Assembly: GCA_900470095.1 (NCBI GenBank)
Contig: UBZM01000019.1
Span: forward strand, 1-64,000
DNA: 64,000 nucleotides
DNA from: Hyphomicrobiales bacterium
Lineage (GTDB): Bacteria; Pseudomonadota; Alphaproteobacteria; Rhizobiales; Beijerinckiaceae
Reading direction: 5' to 3'
The notes beneath the pieces were generated by a model. It worked only from the letters and a program-made list of their open reading frames with translations, searched no databases and had not been told where the DNA came from. The first letter of the stretch is position 1; every line of letters starts with the position of its first letter. The translations under genes and the position numbers were made by a program. Of this stretch, positions 44,117 through 52,795 are shown piece by piece.

Positions 44117-45103
44117 TCAGGTCTTGCCTTCGACCCAGCGCCCGATCATCTGGTACTGGACCTTCGCCTGCTGGTACTCCCTGTAGAAGCTGAGCAGGTC
44201 GCGCAAGGGGTTCGAAAGGCGCTCCAGGCCCGACATGAAGGCGACGACGGTGCCGATCGTGGTCCGTCCGTGGATCACCATCCAGCCGCCGACGACGAGA
44301 ACCATCAGCGGTCCGATCGCGTTTGCGATGTTGAGCAAGGTCTTGAGGCCGTATTTCAGGAAGTAGAACCGGATGCGATTGCGGAAGATCGCACGGATGG
44401 TGGCGGATTCCCTCGCCGTTTCCCTGGAGTGGCTTCCGGTCTGGGCGACGGTTTCATCACCGAGCTTTCGCACCAGGCTGACCTGCCTTTCGACCAGGAC
44501 GTTGAGGTCGGCCTGCATATAGAGCGCGAGGAAGATCTGCGGCAGCAGGAAGACCAGGCTGATCAGCGCAATCAGCGGCTGGATATAGAGCATATAGGCC
44601 ATGATCACGCAGAGAAACGTCAGATTGACGACGAATTCCGAGATACCAACCCCAACGAAACCGCCGACACCGTCGATTTCCCGGCCGATGACATTGACCG
44701 TCTGTCCGCTGGTGTGTTCGTCCGGCGAGACGCGCTCGGATGCAACGATCGTCAAACGGTCGCGCGAGTTCTTTACGACGCTTTCGCTGACCCAGCCCTG
44801 ATAGACGAGAAGCGCATATTTCAACGCGGCCTGGATCAGGACGATCGCGAGATAGGCTGCACCCATCAGAAGCAGGGTTCGGACGTCCCTGTCGGCGATC
44901 GCGACGTCAACGATCCTCCTCTGCAGATCGATCGGCGCGAAATTCAGCAAGGCCACCGCTATCGCGATCAGCCCGACATAGAACTGGTGGACGCCGCTGG
45001 CGCGCCAGACGAAGCGGCTCAGCGTCTGGTCGGACGCGATCGCCGGAGCCGACGCCTCGCTCGGCCTGATCCGCCTGAGAAGGGGGAGGAAGATGCTGCT
45101 CAC
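44117..45103 (-). CDS. ABC exporter transmembrane domain without ATPase domain
   Basis: A 328-residue protein consisting only of an ABC type-1 exporter membrane domain. Six helices are likely (FYVGLIAIAVALLNFAP, TLLLMGAAYLAIVLIQAA, FVVNLTFLCVIMAYMLYI, LIALISLVFLLPQIFLALY, LLNIANAIGPLMVLVVGGWMV, TTIGTVVAFMSGLERLSNPL), with the cytoplasmic loop SGQTVNVIGREIDGVGGF. It stops where the nucleotide-binding domain should begin; there is no Walker motif. GTG with AAGG upstream is used as start. No ABC ATPase gene of exporter type adjoins it. It may be a truncated gene, or part of a split system. Confidence 0.75.
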   Translation of the reverse strand: MSSIFLPLLRRIRPSEASAPAIASDQTLSRFVWRASGVHQFYVGLIAIAVALLNFAPIDLQRRIVDVAIADRDVRTLLLMGAAYLAIVLIQAALKYALLVYQGWVSESVVKNSRDRLTIVASERVSPDEHTSGQTVNVIGREIDGVGGFVGVGISEFVVNLTFLCVIMAYMLYIQPLIALISLVFLLPQIFLALYMQADLNVLVERQVSLVRKLGDETVAQTGSHSRETARESATIRAIFRNRIRFYFLKYGLKTLLNIANAIGPLMVLVVGGWMVIHGRTTIGTVVAFMSGLERLSNPLRDLLSFYREYQQAKVQYQMIGRWVEGKT

Positions 45104-45262
45104 GGGGGACCTTGTCGACGCCTGGACGGGAGGCAACGAACGGCCCGGCAGACAAGTTCCCCGCTTCAGGGATTTGTCAGATCATGCGCTTGCCTGAACG
45201 AGGACCCTCCAGGCTAGGCAGACCTCTTCCATCAACCGCAAGCTTCCGTTTTGAAAACTGAC

Positions 45263-46075
45263 ATGGCGATCGAGAGCGACTTCACCCCTTACATTCGCCG
45301 TTGGGCGCTGGCTGAAGACGGCGAGCCGATCCTGACACGGACCAGCCACCTCCTCCCGGTTCGTCGGAACGGCGAGCCGGCCATGCTGAAGATCGCGTCC
45401 GTGCCGGAGGAAAAGCGGGGCGCGGGTCTCTTGATCTGGTGGAATGGGATCGGGGCTGCTCGCGTCATTGAACACCACGATGATGCGATCCTGCTCGAAC
45501 GCGCGACCGGCAACCGCTCGCTCGCTGCGATGGCGGAGCATGGAAGGGATGATGAAGCGAGCGTCGTGCTCTGCAGGGCCGTTGCCGAGCTTCACAAGCC
45601 GCGTGCAGCGCCTCCATCGAATCTTGTCCCGCTCTCCGACTGGTTTCGGGCGCTCCATGCTGCACCTCAGGGCGGGATCTTCGTCCGATGCGCCGAGGCC
45701 GCACGCATGCTTCTGGCCGATCCGCGCGATGTCGTCCCGCTGCATGGCGACATTCATCACGCGAACATCCTTGATTTCGGAGAACGAGGCTGGCTCGCAA
45801 TCGATCCCAAGGGCCTGCAAGGCGAACGCGGCTTCGATTATGCCAATCTCTTCTGCAATCCGGATCATCCCGTCGCGACAGCTCCTGGTCGCCTCGCCCG
45901 ACAGGCGGACGTCGTCGCTCGGGCCGCACAGTTGGAACGCGGCCGCTTGCTTCGCTGGATTCTCGCCTGGGCGGGGCTTTCGGCGACCTGGCTCATCGAG
46001 GATGGGGAAACCGACCATATCGCGCCCACTCTTCGCGTCGCGGAGATCGCCGCGGCAGAAATCGACAAGGGTTGA
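45263..46075 (+). CDS. Aminoglycoside/hydroxyurea phosphotransferase-like kinase
   Basis: A 270-residue kinase of the APH(6)/HUR family (streptomycin 6-kinase-like). Family signs: PAMLKIASVPEEKRGAGLLIWW, RVIEHHDDAILLERATG, the Brenner motif LHGDIHHANILD (catalytic Asp about 163) and IDPKGLQGERGFDYANLF (metal Asp about 181). It could inactivate streptomycin, but chromosomal members often have other physiological roles. The start MAIESDF was chosen; a TTG 4 codons upstream is possible. No resistance-island context. Confidence 0.85.
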   Translation: MAIESDFTPYIRRWALAEDGEPILTRTSHLLPVRRNGEPAMLKIASVPEEKRGAGLLIWWNGIGAARVIEHHDDAILLERATGNRSLAAMAEHGRDDEASVVLCRAVAELHKPRAAPPSNLVPLSDWFRALHAAPQGGIFVRCAEAARMLLADPRDVVPLHGDIHHANILDFGERGWLAIDPKGLQGERGFDYANLFCNPDHPVATAPGRLARQADVVARAAQLERGRLLRWILAWAGLSATWLIEDGETDHIAPTLRVAEIAAAEIDKG

Positions 46076-46317
46076 TCTTCAGCTCGGGGCCGCTCAGGCG
46101 GGTCGGCAAGCGGGTTGGCGGAAACCACCTTTCGTGCAGCCATCGGCACGGGCCACTGGCCGCTGATGATCAGGGCCATTCAGCGATCAAACTGATACGC
46201 GAGCCAATCGGCAACGTTCGGGCAATCGAGGTGTTATGGGACTGGCCCACGCATGGGGCGATGGACGGACCAGTCCGTCACCGTGCGTCGAAACGGGCCG
46301 CCAATACCTTGTTCCCG

Positions 46318-46352
46318 CCCCTCGCCTCCTCAGCGGCGAGGGGTTGTATTTC
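46318..46352 (+). terminator. Hairpin with T-rich tail before the efflux promoter
   Basis: CCCCTCGCC-N8-GGCGAGGGG, a 9-base-pair stem, followed by TTGTATTTC. It could terminate the upstream kinase transcript and insulate the TetR operon. Confidence 0.5.
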
Positions 46353-46354
46353 AG

Positions 46355-46368
46355 TACGACCGTTCGTA
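46355..46368. promoter_or_regulatory. TetR operator-like dyad
   Basis: TACGA-CCGT-TCGTA, a perfect 5-4-5 inverted repeat followed at once by the AT-rich TATAAATTAT. It lies 55 bases before the tetR start. Position and form fit autoregulation of the TetR-RND operon. Confidence 0.6.
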
Positions 46369-46422
46369 TATAAATTATCGCGATGAGGGCAAGCCGGTTT
46401 CCCGCCTTCGCCAGGGAACGCC

Positions 46423-46995
46423 ATGGGCAGACACAGAAAGCACGATCCGGAGGAGGTCCTGAACGCGGCGGAGCGGGTGGTCCTCAGCCGCGGCGCGGCC
46501 GGCCTCTCGATCGATGCCGTCGCCAAGGAGGCAGGCATCGCAAAATCCAGCGTCCTCTACGACTACAAGTCGAAGGGCGCCGTGCTGGAGGCGCTGATCG
46601 GGCGGATCATCAAGGCCGACGAGAAGAAGGTTGCCGCCGCGGTGGCGGCAGCCGATTCCACCCCAAATCCCGAACTGTTCGGCAGGATCGAGGCCACCGC
46701 CGCCGGCCAGCCTTCCGCGGACGAACGCGCCATTGCGATGGCAGTCAGCGCGGCGGCCTCCCACGAGGACGCGTTTCAGCGCAGCATGCGCGATTGGCTC
46801 TCCCGCGACCTCGACGCGATCCAGGCCGGGACCGAAAAGCCCTTCGCCTCGCTGATGGCCTATCTCGCCCTCTTCGGACTCTCGTCCATCGAATATCAGG
46901 GGTTCCGCGAGTTCGAGCCTTCCGAACGCGCCGCCATCCTGAACGGCATCAAAAGCATCTTCGAACGCATCTCCGAGAATCCGGCTTCCCCATGA
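46423..46995 (+). CDS. TetR-family repressor of RND efflux operon
   Basis: A 190-residue TetR regulator. HTH: AGLSIDAVAKEAGIAKSSVLYDYKSKGAVLEALI (residues 26-60). The C-terminal ligand domain has no recognised family. Its stop overlaps the start of the membrane-fusion-protein gene (ATGA), so regulator and pump are translationally coupled. The dyad at 46355 is its probable operator. Confidence 0.92.
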   Translation: MGRHRKHDPEEVLNAAERVVLSRGAAGLSIDAVAKEAGIAKSSVLYDYKSKGAVLEALIGRIIKADEKKVAAAVAAADSTPNPELFGRIEATAAGQPSADERAIAMAVSAAASHEDAFQRSMRDWLSRDLDAIQAGTEKPFASLMAYLALFGLSSIEYQGFREFEPSERAAILNGIKSIFERISENPASP

Positions 46996-48200
46996 ATTCC
47001 CAATCTGCCTCTGCCCCTTCCCGCCTGTCGAAGGTCGGGGAGCAATCCCTTTTGCGCCGGTTTGGCGCCGTCGCGGTCATCCTGTCCATGACGGTGGCGG
47101 CAGCGAACGCCCAGGACCCGTCCCGGATGCCGCCGCCTGCCGTCGCCGTCCTTCAGGTCGAGCCGCGCGCCGTTCCGGTCGTGCGCGACCTGCCCGGCCG
47201 CATTGCCGCGACGCGTGTCGCGGAGGTCCGCGCCCGGGTCTCGGGCATCCTGCTGGAGCGCGTCTTCCAGCAAGGCACGCTCGTCAGGCAGGGGGATGTG
47301 CTCTACCGGATCGACCCCAAGCTTTTCGAGGTCAGGGTCGCGAGCGCGCAGGCCGCCCTGCAGAAGGCCAAGGCCGGCAAGGCCAATTCCGAACAGCAAC
47401 TCGCGCGCCAGAAGACGCTGCGCGAGCGCGAGGTGGCGAGCGGGATCAATTTCGAGAACGCGGAACTGGCGCTCGCCCAGGCCAACGCGGATGTCGGGCT
47501 GGCCGAAGCCGCGCTGGCGGAGGCGAAGATCAACCTGGATTACACTGAGGTTCGGGCCCCGATCACCGGCATCATCGGGGCAGCCCTGGTCACGGAGGGA
47601 GCGCTCGTCACCGCCGACGCCCCCCAACACCTGGCCTTGATCCAGCAGATCGACCCGGTCTACGCGGATTTCACGCAGTCGGCTCAGGAGCTTCTGGCGC
47701 TGAAACGCTCGGTCGATGCCGGCAAGCTCGCTAGCCCTGAGCCGGGCAAGGCCCGTGTCGAGCTGGTCTTCGACGACGGCGCCACCTATGCGCAGGCCGG
47801 TTCGCTCCTGTTTGCCAGTGCCAGCGTCGATGCGACGACCGGTCAGGTGACGCTGCGTGCCGAGTTCCCGAATGCGAAGGGCGACCTGCTGCCCGGCATG
47901 TATGTTCGTGTCCGCCTCGAGCAGGCGGTCCGGGAGGGCGCGATCACCGTGCCGCAGCGCGCCATCGTCCGCACGCAGGAGGGGCGAGCCCAGATCTACG
48001 TGATCACGCCTGACAATACTGCCGAGGCGCGTGACGTCGAGCTTGGCGAGGCCATCGGCTCCGACTGGCTCGTCCTGTCCGGTCTCAAGGCCGGCGAAAA
48101 GGTCGCGGTTGACGGCGTCCAGAAACTCCAGCCTGGCGCAAAACTGGCGCCGGAGCCCTGGTCGCCTGCGACCGATGCTGATGGCTCGAAGAGCCGATAG
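46992..48200 (+). CDS. RND efflux periplasmic adaptor (membrane fusion protein)
   Basis: A 402-residue AcrA/MexA-type adaptor. The signal peptide ends near ANAQ (about residue 36), without a lipobox Cys. Domains in order: barrel (RDLPGRIAATRVAEVRARVSG), hairpin (residues about 115-190), second lipoyl part (LDYTEVRAPITGIIGAALV), and C-terminal barrel (VPQRAIVRTQEGRAQIYV). It links the inner-membrane pump to an outer-membrane channel. No TolC-like gene is nearby, so a distal channel must be shared. Confidence 0.93.
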   Translation: MNSQSASAPSRLSKVGEQSLLRRFGAVAVILSMTVAAANAQDPSRMPPPAVAVLQVEPRAVPVVRDLPGRIAATRVAEVRARVSGILLERVFQQGTLVRQGDVLYRIDPKLFEVRVASAQAALQKAKAGKANSEQQLARQKTLREREVASGINFENAELALAQANADVGLAEAALAEAKINLDYTEVRAPITGIIGAALVTEGALVTADAPQHLALIQQIDPVYADFTQSAQELLALKRSVDAGKLASPEPGKARVELVFDDGATYAQAGSLLFASASVDATTGQVTLRAEFPNAKGDLLPGMYVRVRLEQAVREGAITVPQRAIVRTQEGRAQIYVITPDNTAEARDVELGEAIGSDWLVLSGLKAGEKVAVDGVQKLQPGAKLAPEPWSPATDADGSKSR

Positions 48201-48208
48201 GTCCTGAC

Positions 48209-51200
48209 ATGGCACAGTTTTTCATCAGGCGGCCGATCCTCGCCTGGGTCTTCGCGCTGTTCATCTGCATTGCCGGCGCGCTGGCCCTGCCCTTCCTGCC
48301 GATCGCGCAGTACCCCAAGGTCGCGCCGCCGCAGCTGACGATCTCGACCGCCTACCCCGGCGCCTCGCCCCAGGAGATCTACCAGGGCGTGACCCGCCTG
48401 ATCGAGGAAGAGCTGAACGGCGTCGCCGGGCTGCTCTATTTCGAGTCGACCTCGGACAACTCCGGCTCGGTCTCGATCAACGCGACCTTCCAGCCCGGCA
48501 CGGATATCGATCAGGCGTCGGTCAAGGTCCAGAACGCGATCAAGCGGGTCGAATCCCGGCTGCCGCGGGCGGTCACCACGCAGGGCGTTTCCGTCGAGGA
48601 GGCATCCGCGGGCTTCCTGATGATCGTCTCGCTGACCTCGCTGGACGGGCAAATGGACGAGGTCGCGCTCGGCGACTACCTCAACCGCAATGTGCTCGGC
48701 GAGCTTCGGCGCATCGAGGGTGTCGGCCGGGCGCAGCTCTTCGCGGCCCAGCGCGCCATGCGCGTCTGGATCGACCCGGTGAAGATGGTCGGCCTGAAGC
48801 TGACCGCCGACGACATCACGGCCGCGATCAGCGCGCAGAACGCCCAGGTGGCGGCCGGCCAGATCGGCGCCGCGCCGAACCCGGTCAGCCAGGACCTGAC
48901 CGCAACCGTGCTCGTCAAGGGCCAGCTCGCGAGCGCGGCCGAGTTCGGCGAGATCGTGCTGCGCGCCAATGCCGACGGCAGCACCGTTCGGCTGCGCGAC
49001 GTCGCGCGCATCGAGCTCGGCGCGGAAAACTACAATTTCAGCAGCCGTCTCAACGGCAAGCCGAGCGCGGCGGTGGGCATCCAGCTCTCGTCCACCGGCA
49101 ACGCGGTCGCGACCTCGCAGGCGATCCGCAACAAGCTCGCCGAGCTTTCGCGGTTCTTCCCCAAGGGCGTCGAGCAATCGATTCCCTACGATACCAGCCC
49201 CTTCGTCTCGGCCTCGATCAAGAAGGTGCTCCTCACGCTGCTGGAAGCGGTCGGGCTCGTCTTCATCGTGATGCTGATCTTCCTTCAGAACATCCGCTAC
49301 ACCGTGATCCCGACGCTCGTCGTGCCGGTCGCGTTGCTCGGAACCTGCGCGGTCATGTACGCGACCGGGTTCTCGATCAACGTGCTGACGATGTTCGCGA
49401 TGGTGCTCGCCATCGGCATCCTCGTCGACGACGCCATCGTCGTCGTCGAGAATGTCGAGCGCATCATGGCCGAGGAAGGCCTGTCTCCGCGGGCGGCGAC
49501 GAAGAAGGCCATGGGCCAGATCACAGGCGCGATCCTCGGGATCACGCTCGTGCTCGCCAGCGTCTTCATCCCGATGGCCTTCTTCCCCGGATCGACCGGC
49601 ATCATCTACCGCCAGTTCAGCCTGACCATGGTCGTCTCGATCCTGTTCTCGGCCTTCCTGGCCCTGTCGCTGACGCCGGCGCTGTGCGCGACGTTCCTGA
49701 AGCCGATCGCTAGGGGACATCACGAGAAGAAGGGGCTCGGCGGCTGGTTCAACCGCAACTTCGACCGGGTTACCGCCGGCTACTCCCGCAGTGTCCTCGG
49801 CCTGGCGAAGCGGGCCGGTCGCGTCATGGTGGTCTATCTCGCGCTGGTCGTCGGGCTCGGCTACCTCATCGTCAAGCTGCCCAGCGCCTTCGTGCCGAAC
49901 GAGGACCAGGGCTATGTCATCGTCGACATCCAGGGCCCGCCGGAAGCCAGCGCCAACCGCACGCTCGCCTCGATCAAGCAGATCGAAGGCATCTTCCAGG
50001 CCGACCCCGCCGTCGCGAATGTCGTGGCGATCCAGGGCTTCAGCTTCTCCGGCAACGGCGCGAATGCCGCGCTTGCTTTCGTGACGCTGAAGGACTGGAG
50101 CGAGCGTGGCGCCGACAGCTCGGCCCAGGCCGTGGCGGACCGGGCCAATGCCCAGTTGTTCAGCCTGAAGGACGCGACGACCTTTGCCCTGTCGCCGCCG
50201 CCGATCGAGGGTTTTGGCACGACGAACGGCTTTGCCTTCCGCCTCCAGGACCGTGCCGGCGCCGGCCAGCGCGCGCTCGCCACGGCGGCCGCGGACCTGC
50301 TTGCCCGGGCCGGCAAGAGCAGCGTGGTCACGGGCCTGCGCATCGAGGGCATGCCGGACGCCGCGCAGCTTCTGCTCGTCATCGACCGCGAGAAGGCCAA
50401 CACATTCGGCGTCACCTTCACCGACATCAACACCACGATCACGGCCAATCTCGGCTCGTCCTATGTCAATGACCACCCGAACGCCGGACGCATGCAGCGG
50501 GTGATCGTGCAGGGGCGCGACCGCGACCGTCTCCAGGCGGAGGACCTGCTCAAGCTCAACGTCCGCAACGCCCAGGGCGGGATGGTGCCGCTGTCGTCCT
50601 TCGCGATCGCGCAATGGCAGAAAGGCGCTCCACAGATCGTGGGCTATAATGGCTACCCGACCGTCCGGATCACTGGCGAGCCGGCTCCCGGCCAGTCCTC
50701 GGGCGCGGCCATCGCCGAGATGGAGCGGCTCGTCGCCGAAGTTCCGGGCGGGTTCGGCTTCGAATGGACCGGGCAATCGCTGGAGGAGATCAAGTCCGGC
50801 TCGCAGGCGCCCATGCTGTTTGCGCTCAGCATCCTGTTCGTGTTCCTGCTGCTCGCCGGTCTCTACGAAAGCTGGTCGATCCCGCTCTCGGTGATGCTGG
50901 TCGTGCCGCTCGGCATCATCGGTTGCGTGCTCGCCGTCATGCTGAGGGGGATGCCCAACGACATCTACTTCAAGGTCGGCCTGATCGCGATCATCGGCCT
51001 CTCCGCCAAGAACGCGATCCTGATCGTCGAGTTCGCGAGGGATTATTATGCGGAGGGTCGGTCGCTGCTGGATTCGGCGACGGATGCGGCAAAGGTCCGT
51101 TTCCGGCCGATCATCATGACCTCGCTCGCCTTCGCGCTCGGTGTCGTGCCGCTGGCGATCGCGACCGGCCCGAGCGCCGCCAGCCAGAACGCGCTCGGCA

Positions 51201-51412
51201 CCGGCGTGCTTGGCGGCATGATCTCGGCGACCGTGCTCGCGATATTCTTCGTACCGGTCTTCTTCGTGTTCGTGCTCAAGCTGCTCAGGACCAGGCGGCC
51301 GGGCGACCAGCACGAGGACGGCACCGCAGAGGCTCCCGCAGCAGCGACTCCGGCCCTGTCTCAGGAGCCAGCCGGCGGGGTCGCGGTCACGTCGGCAAGC
51401 TCCTCGGCCTGA
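48209..51412 (+). CDS. RND multidrug efflux pump (AcrB/MexF-type, HAE1)
   Basis: A 1067-residue RND transporter with two homologous halves. N-terminus MAQFFIRRPILAWVFAL is characteristic. Conserved parts: TAYPGASPQEIYQGVT, ESTSDNSGSVSINATFQPGTDIDQA, the TM4 proton-relay Asp pair (GILVDDAIVVVENVER), and TM10-12 with GLSAKNAILIVEFARD (proton-relay Lys). Length is usual for HAE1. It should extrude hydrophobic drugs or other toxic compounds by proton antiport. It lies 8 bases after the adaptor gene. Confidence 0.96.
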   Translation: MAQFFIRRPILAWVFALFICIAGALALPFLPIAQYPKVAPPQLTISTAYPGASPQEIYQGVTRLIEEELNGVAGLLYFESTSDNSGSVSINATFQPGTDIDQASVKVQNAIKRVESRLPRAVTTQGVSVEEASAGFLMIVSLTSLDGQMDEVALGDYLNRNVLGELRRIEGVGRAQLFAAQRAMRVWIDPVKMVGLKLTADDITAAISAQNAQVAAGQIGAAPNPVSQDLTATVLVKGQLASAAEFGEIVLRANADGSTVRLRDVARIELGAENYNFSSRLNGKPSAAVGIQLSSTGNAVATSQAIRNKLAELSRFFPKGVEQSIPYDTSPFVSASIKKVLLTLLEAVGLVFIVMLIFLQNIRYTVIPTLVVPVALLGTCAVMYATGFSINVLTMFAMVLAIGILVDDAIVVVENVERIMAEEGLSPRAATKKAMGQITGAILGITLVLASVFIPMAFFPGSTGIIYRQFSLTMVVSILFSAFLALSLTPALCATFLKPIARGHHEKKGLGGWFNRNFDRVTAGYSRSVLGLAKRAGRVMVVYLALVVGLGYLIVKLPSAFVPNEDQGYVIVDIQGPPEASANRTLASIKQIEGIFQADPAVANVVAIQGFSFSGNGANAALAFVTLKDWSERGADSSAQAVADRANAQLFSLKDATTFALSPPPIEGFGTTNGFAFRLQDRAGAGQRALATAAADLLARAGKSSVVTGLRIEGMPDAAQLLLVIDREKANTFGVTFTDINTTITANLGSSYVNDHPNAGRMQRVIVQGRDRDRLQAEDLLKLNVRNAQGGMVPLSSFAIAQWQKGAPQIVGYNGYPTVRITGEPAPGQSSGAAIAEMERLVAEVPGGFGFEWTGQSLEEIKSGSQAPMLFALSILFVFLLLAGLYESWSIPLSVMLVVPLGIIGCVLAVMLRGMPNDIYFKVGLIAIIGLSAKNAILIVEFARDYYAEGRSLLDSATDAAKVRFRPIIMTSLAFALGVVPLAIATGPSAASQNALGTGVLGGMISATVLAIFFVPVFFVFVLKLLRTRRPGDQHEDGTAEAPAAATPALSQEPAGGVAVTSASSSA

Positions 51413-51767
51413 CGGTTCGCCGCGAGGTCGAGGCCGGCTTCGAAGAGTGTCGCCAGACTCCGTGTCCGGTCGCGCCAGCGGGGTTGCCTTCGCCGGCAGG
51501 CCGGACCGCGCAGGCCTTCCGGCGCCCCCGCCGCGCCTTCACGGATGGTGCAGCATTCGCGCACGCCCAAGGCGGTCCTTCCGACACGGGGAAGGTCGCC
51601 GCGGCCTAGCCTTTGAGCAGACGTTTCGAAGGTCGCAGGTGGGCGGGAAGCCGAACTTCGCGACCGCCGCCGCAAACGCCTTGATCGCGTCAGAAGCTGA
51701 CCCAAGGGCGGTTCCAACAAGCGGACGCTGGAGCGAGCAGTGAAGCGACGTTGAGCATTAGCCGATT
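51413..51767. other. Intergenic region with dispersed repeat
   Basis: About 355 bases between the pump and the convergent LysR gene. It holds a copy of a ~170-190-bp dispersed repeat (51463-51633). No gene supported. Confidence 0.45.
51463..51633 (+). repeat. Dispersed non-coding repeat, copy 1
   Basis: Shares long blocks with 59765-59953 in the same orientation: GGTCGCGCCA, GCAGGCCGGACCGCGCA..CCTT, ACGGATGGT, GAAGGTCGCC and TTGAGCAGACGTT. Gaps and substitutions lie between. No coding frame is conserved. Probably an intergenic repeat family of this genome. Confidence 0.7.
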
Positions 51768-52661
51768 TCACCTTTTCAAGCGCAGGGCGTCCACGAGCAG
51801 GGCAAATGCCGGAGTAGGCTGACGCCGGCTAGGGTAATACAAGTGATAGCCGGGATAGCTTGGACACCAGTCTTCAAGGACGCTGATCAAGCTGCCGGCT
51901 TCGAGATGATGCCGTACCTTGTCCCGCGGCAGGAAGCCCAGCCCAAAGCCATCCAGCGCGGCCTTCTCGATCAGTTCGATCGTGTTGAAGGCGAGTGGTC
52001 CGTCAGCGCGAACCTTAAGCTCGCGCCCGTCCTTCCTGAAGTCCCAGACGAAATGTCCGCGCGAGGCGGAGAGGCGAAGGTTGATGCAACGGTGCCGTAC
52101 CAAGTCCTGGGGAATGGTCGGAGCCGGCAGCTCCGTAAAATACGCGGGTGACCCGACCATGGTCATTTCGAGGTCGGGCGCGATGCGGACCGCTATCATA
52201 TCCTTGTCGACATGCTCCCCGAGGCGAATGCCGGCGTCGAAGCGCTCGGCAACGATGTCGACCAAGCCATAGTCGGAGACGATCTCGACGCTGACGTCTG
52301 GGTACCTCGGCAGAAAGGTCTTCAGCACCGGGTAAATGATGGTGTCCGTCGCATGCTCGACCGACGTGATGCGGATCGTGCCGGCGGGTTTCTCGCGCAT
52401 CTCGCTCAGGGCGGCGAGGCTCTCATCGAGCCCGCTCAAGGCCGGGACCAGCGTCTGCAACAAGCGTTCGCCGGCATCTGTGGGCGAGACACTTCTGGTG
52501 GTTCGTCTCAGCAGGCTGAGGCCTAACCGGCCTTCCAGACGTCGCACGATCTGGCTGAGGGCCGACTGGGACATGCCGAGCTTCGCCGCCGCCAGCGTGA
52601 AGCTGCCCGCCTCGGCGACGGCCATGAAGGCCGACAGATCGGCAAGATCCTCGCGTTTCAT
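51768..52661 (-). CDS. LysR-family regulator divergent from hydrolase cluster
   Basis: A 297-residue LysR regulator. HTH: GSFTLAAAKLGMSQSALSQIVRRLEGRLG; effector domain from about residue 90 (GTIRITSVEHATDTIIYPVL). It belongs by sequence style to the large group controlling oxidoreductase/hydrolase genes. It is divergent from the hydrolase gene at 52796, with a TAGCG-N6-CGCTA dyad between. Likely activator of the 52796-55908 cluster. Confidence 0.92.
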   Translation of the reverse strand: MKREDLADLSAFMAVAEAGSFTLAAAKLGMSQSALSQIVRRLEGRLGLSLLRRTTRSVSPTDAGERLLQTLVPALSGLDESLAALSEMREKPAGTIRITSVEHATDTIIYPVLKTFLPRYPDVSVEIVSDYGLVDIVAERFDAGIRLGEHVDKDMIAVRIAPDLEMTMVGSPAYFTELPAPTIPQDLVRHRCINLRLSASRGHFVWDFRKDGRELKVRADGPLAFNTIELIEKAALDGFGLGFLPRDKVRHHLEAGSLISVLEDWCPSYPGYHLYYPSRRQPTPAFALLVDALRLKR

Positions 52662-52694
52662 TCAGTGCGCCTGCTTCTAGGTTCATGCAATTCA

Positions 52695-52710
52695 TAGCGG
52701 CTAATCGCTA
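52695..52710. promoter_or_regulatory. Candidate LysR-binding dyad
   Basis: TAGCG-GCTAAT-CGCTA, a perfect 5-6-5 inverted repeat located 34 bases upstream of the LysR start, in the divergent promoter region. A further TAGCG repeats a few bases on. Suggestive of a LysR site. Confidence 0.45.
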
Positions 52711-52795
52711 ATAGCGACAGCGCGTACGTTACGGCCATCGGAACAGCGCTGGCCCTTGGGCACACCAACGGCAGCCTCATCAAAAGGGAATGGCC

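Larger units (their letters stand above)
46076..46422. other. Intergenic regulatory region upstream of efflux operon
   Basis: About 350 bases. The first 240 hold nothing recognised. The last 100 contain a hairpin with T-rich tail and the TetR operator-like dyad, listed separately. Confidence 0.45.

Noticed and set aside
47996..51313. Open frame of over 1100 codons on the minus strand opposite the RND pump
   Set aside because: It is the antisense of a clear RND transporter and adaptor; its composition (His, Arg, Asp-rich) is the usual artefact in GC-rich DNA.
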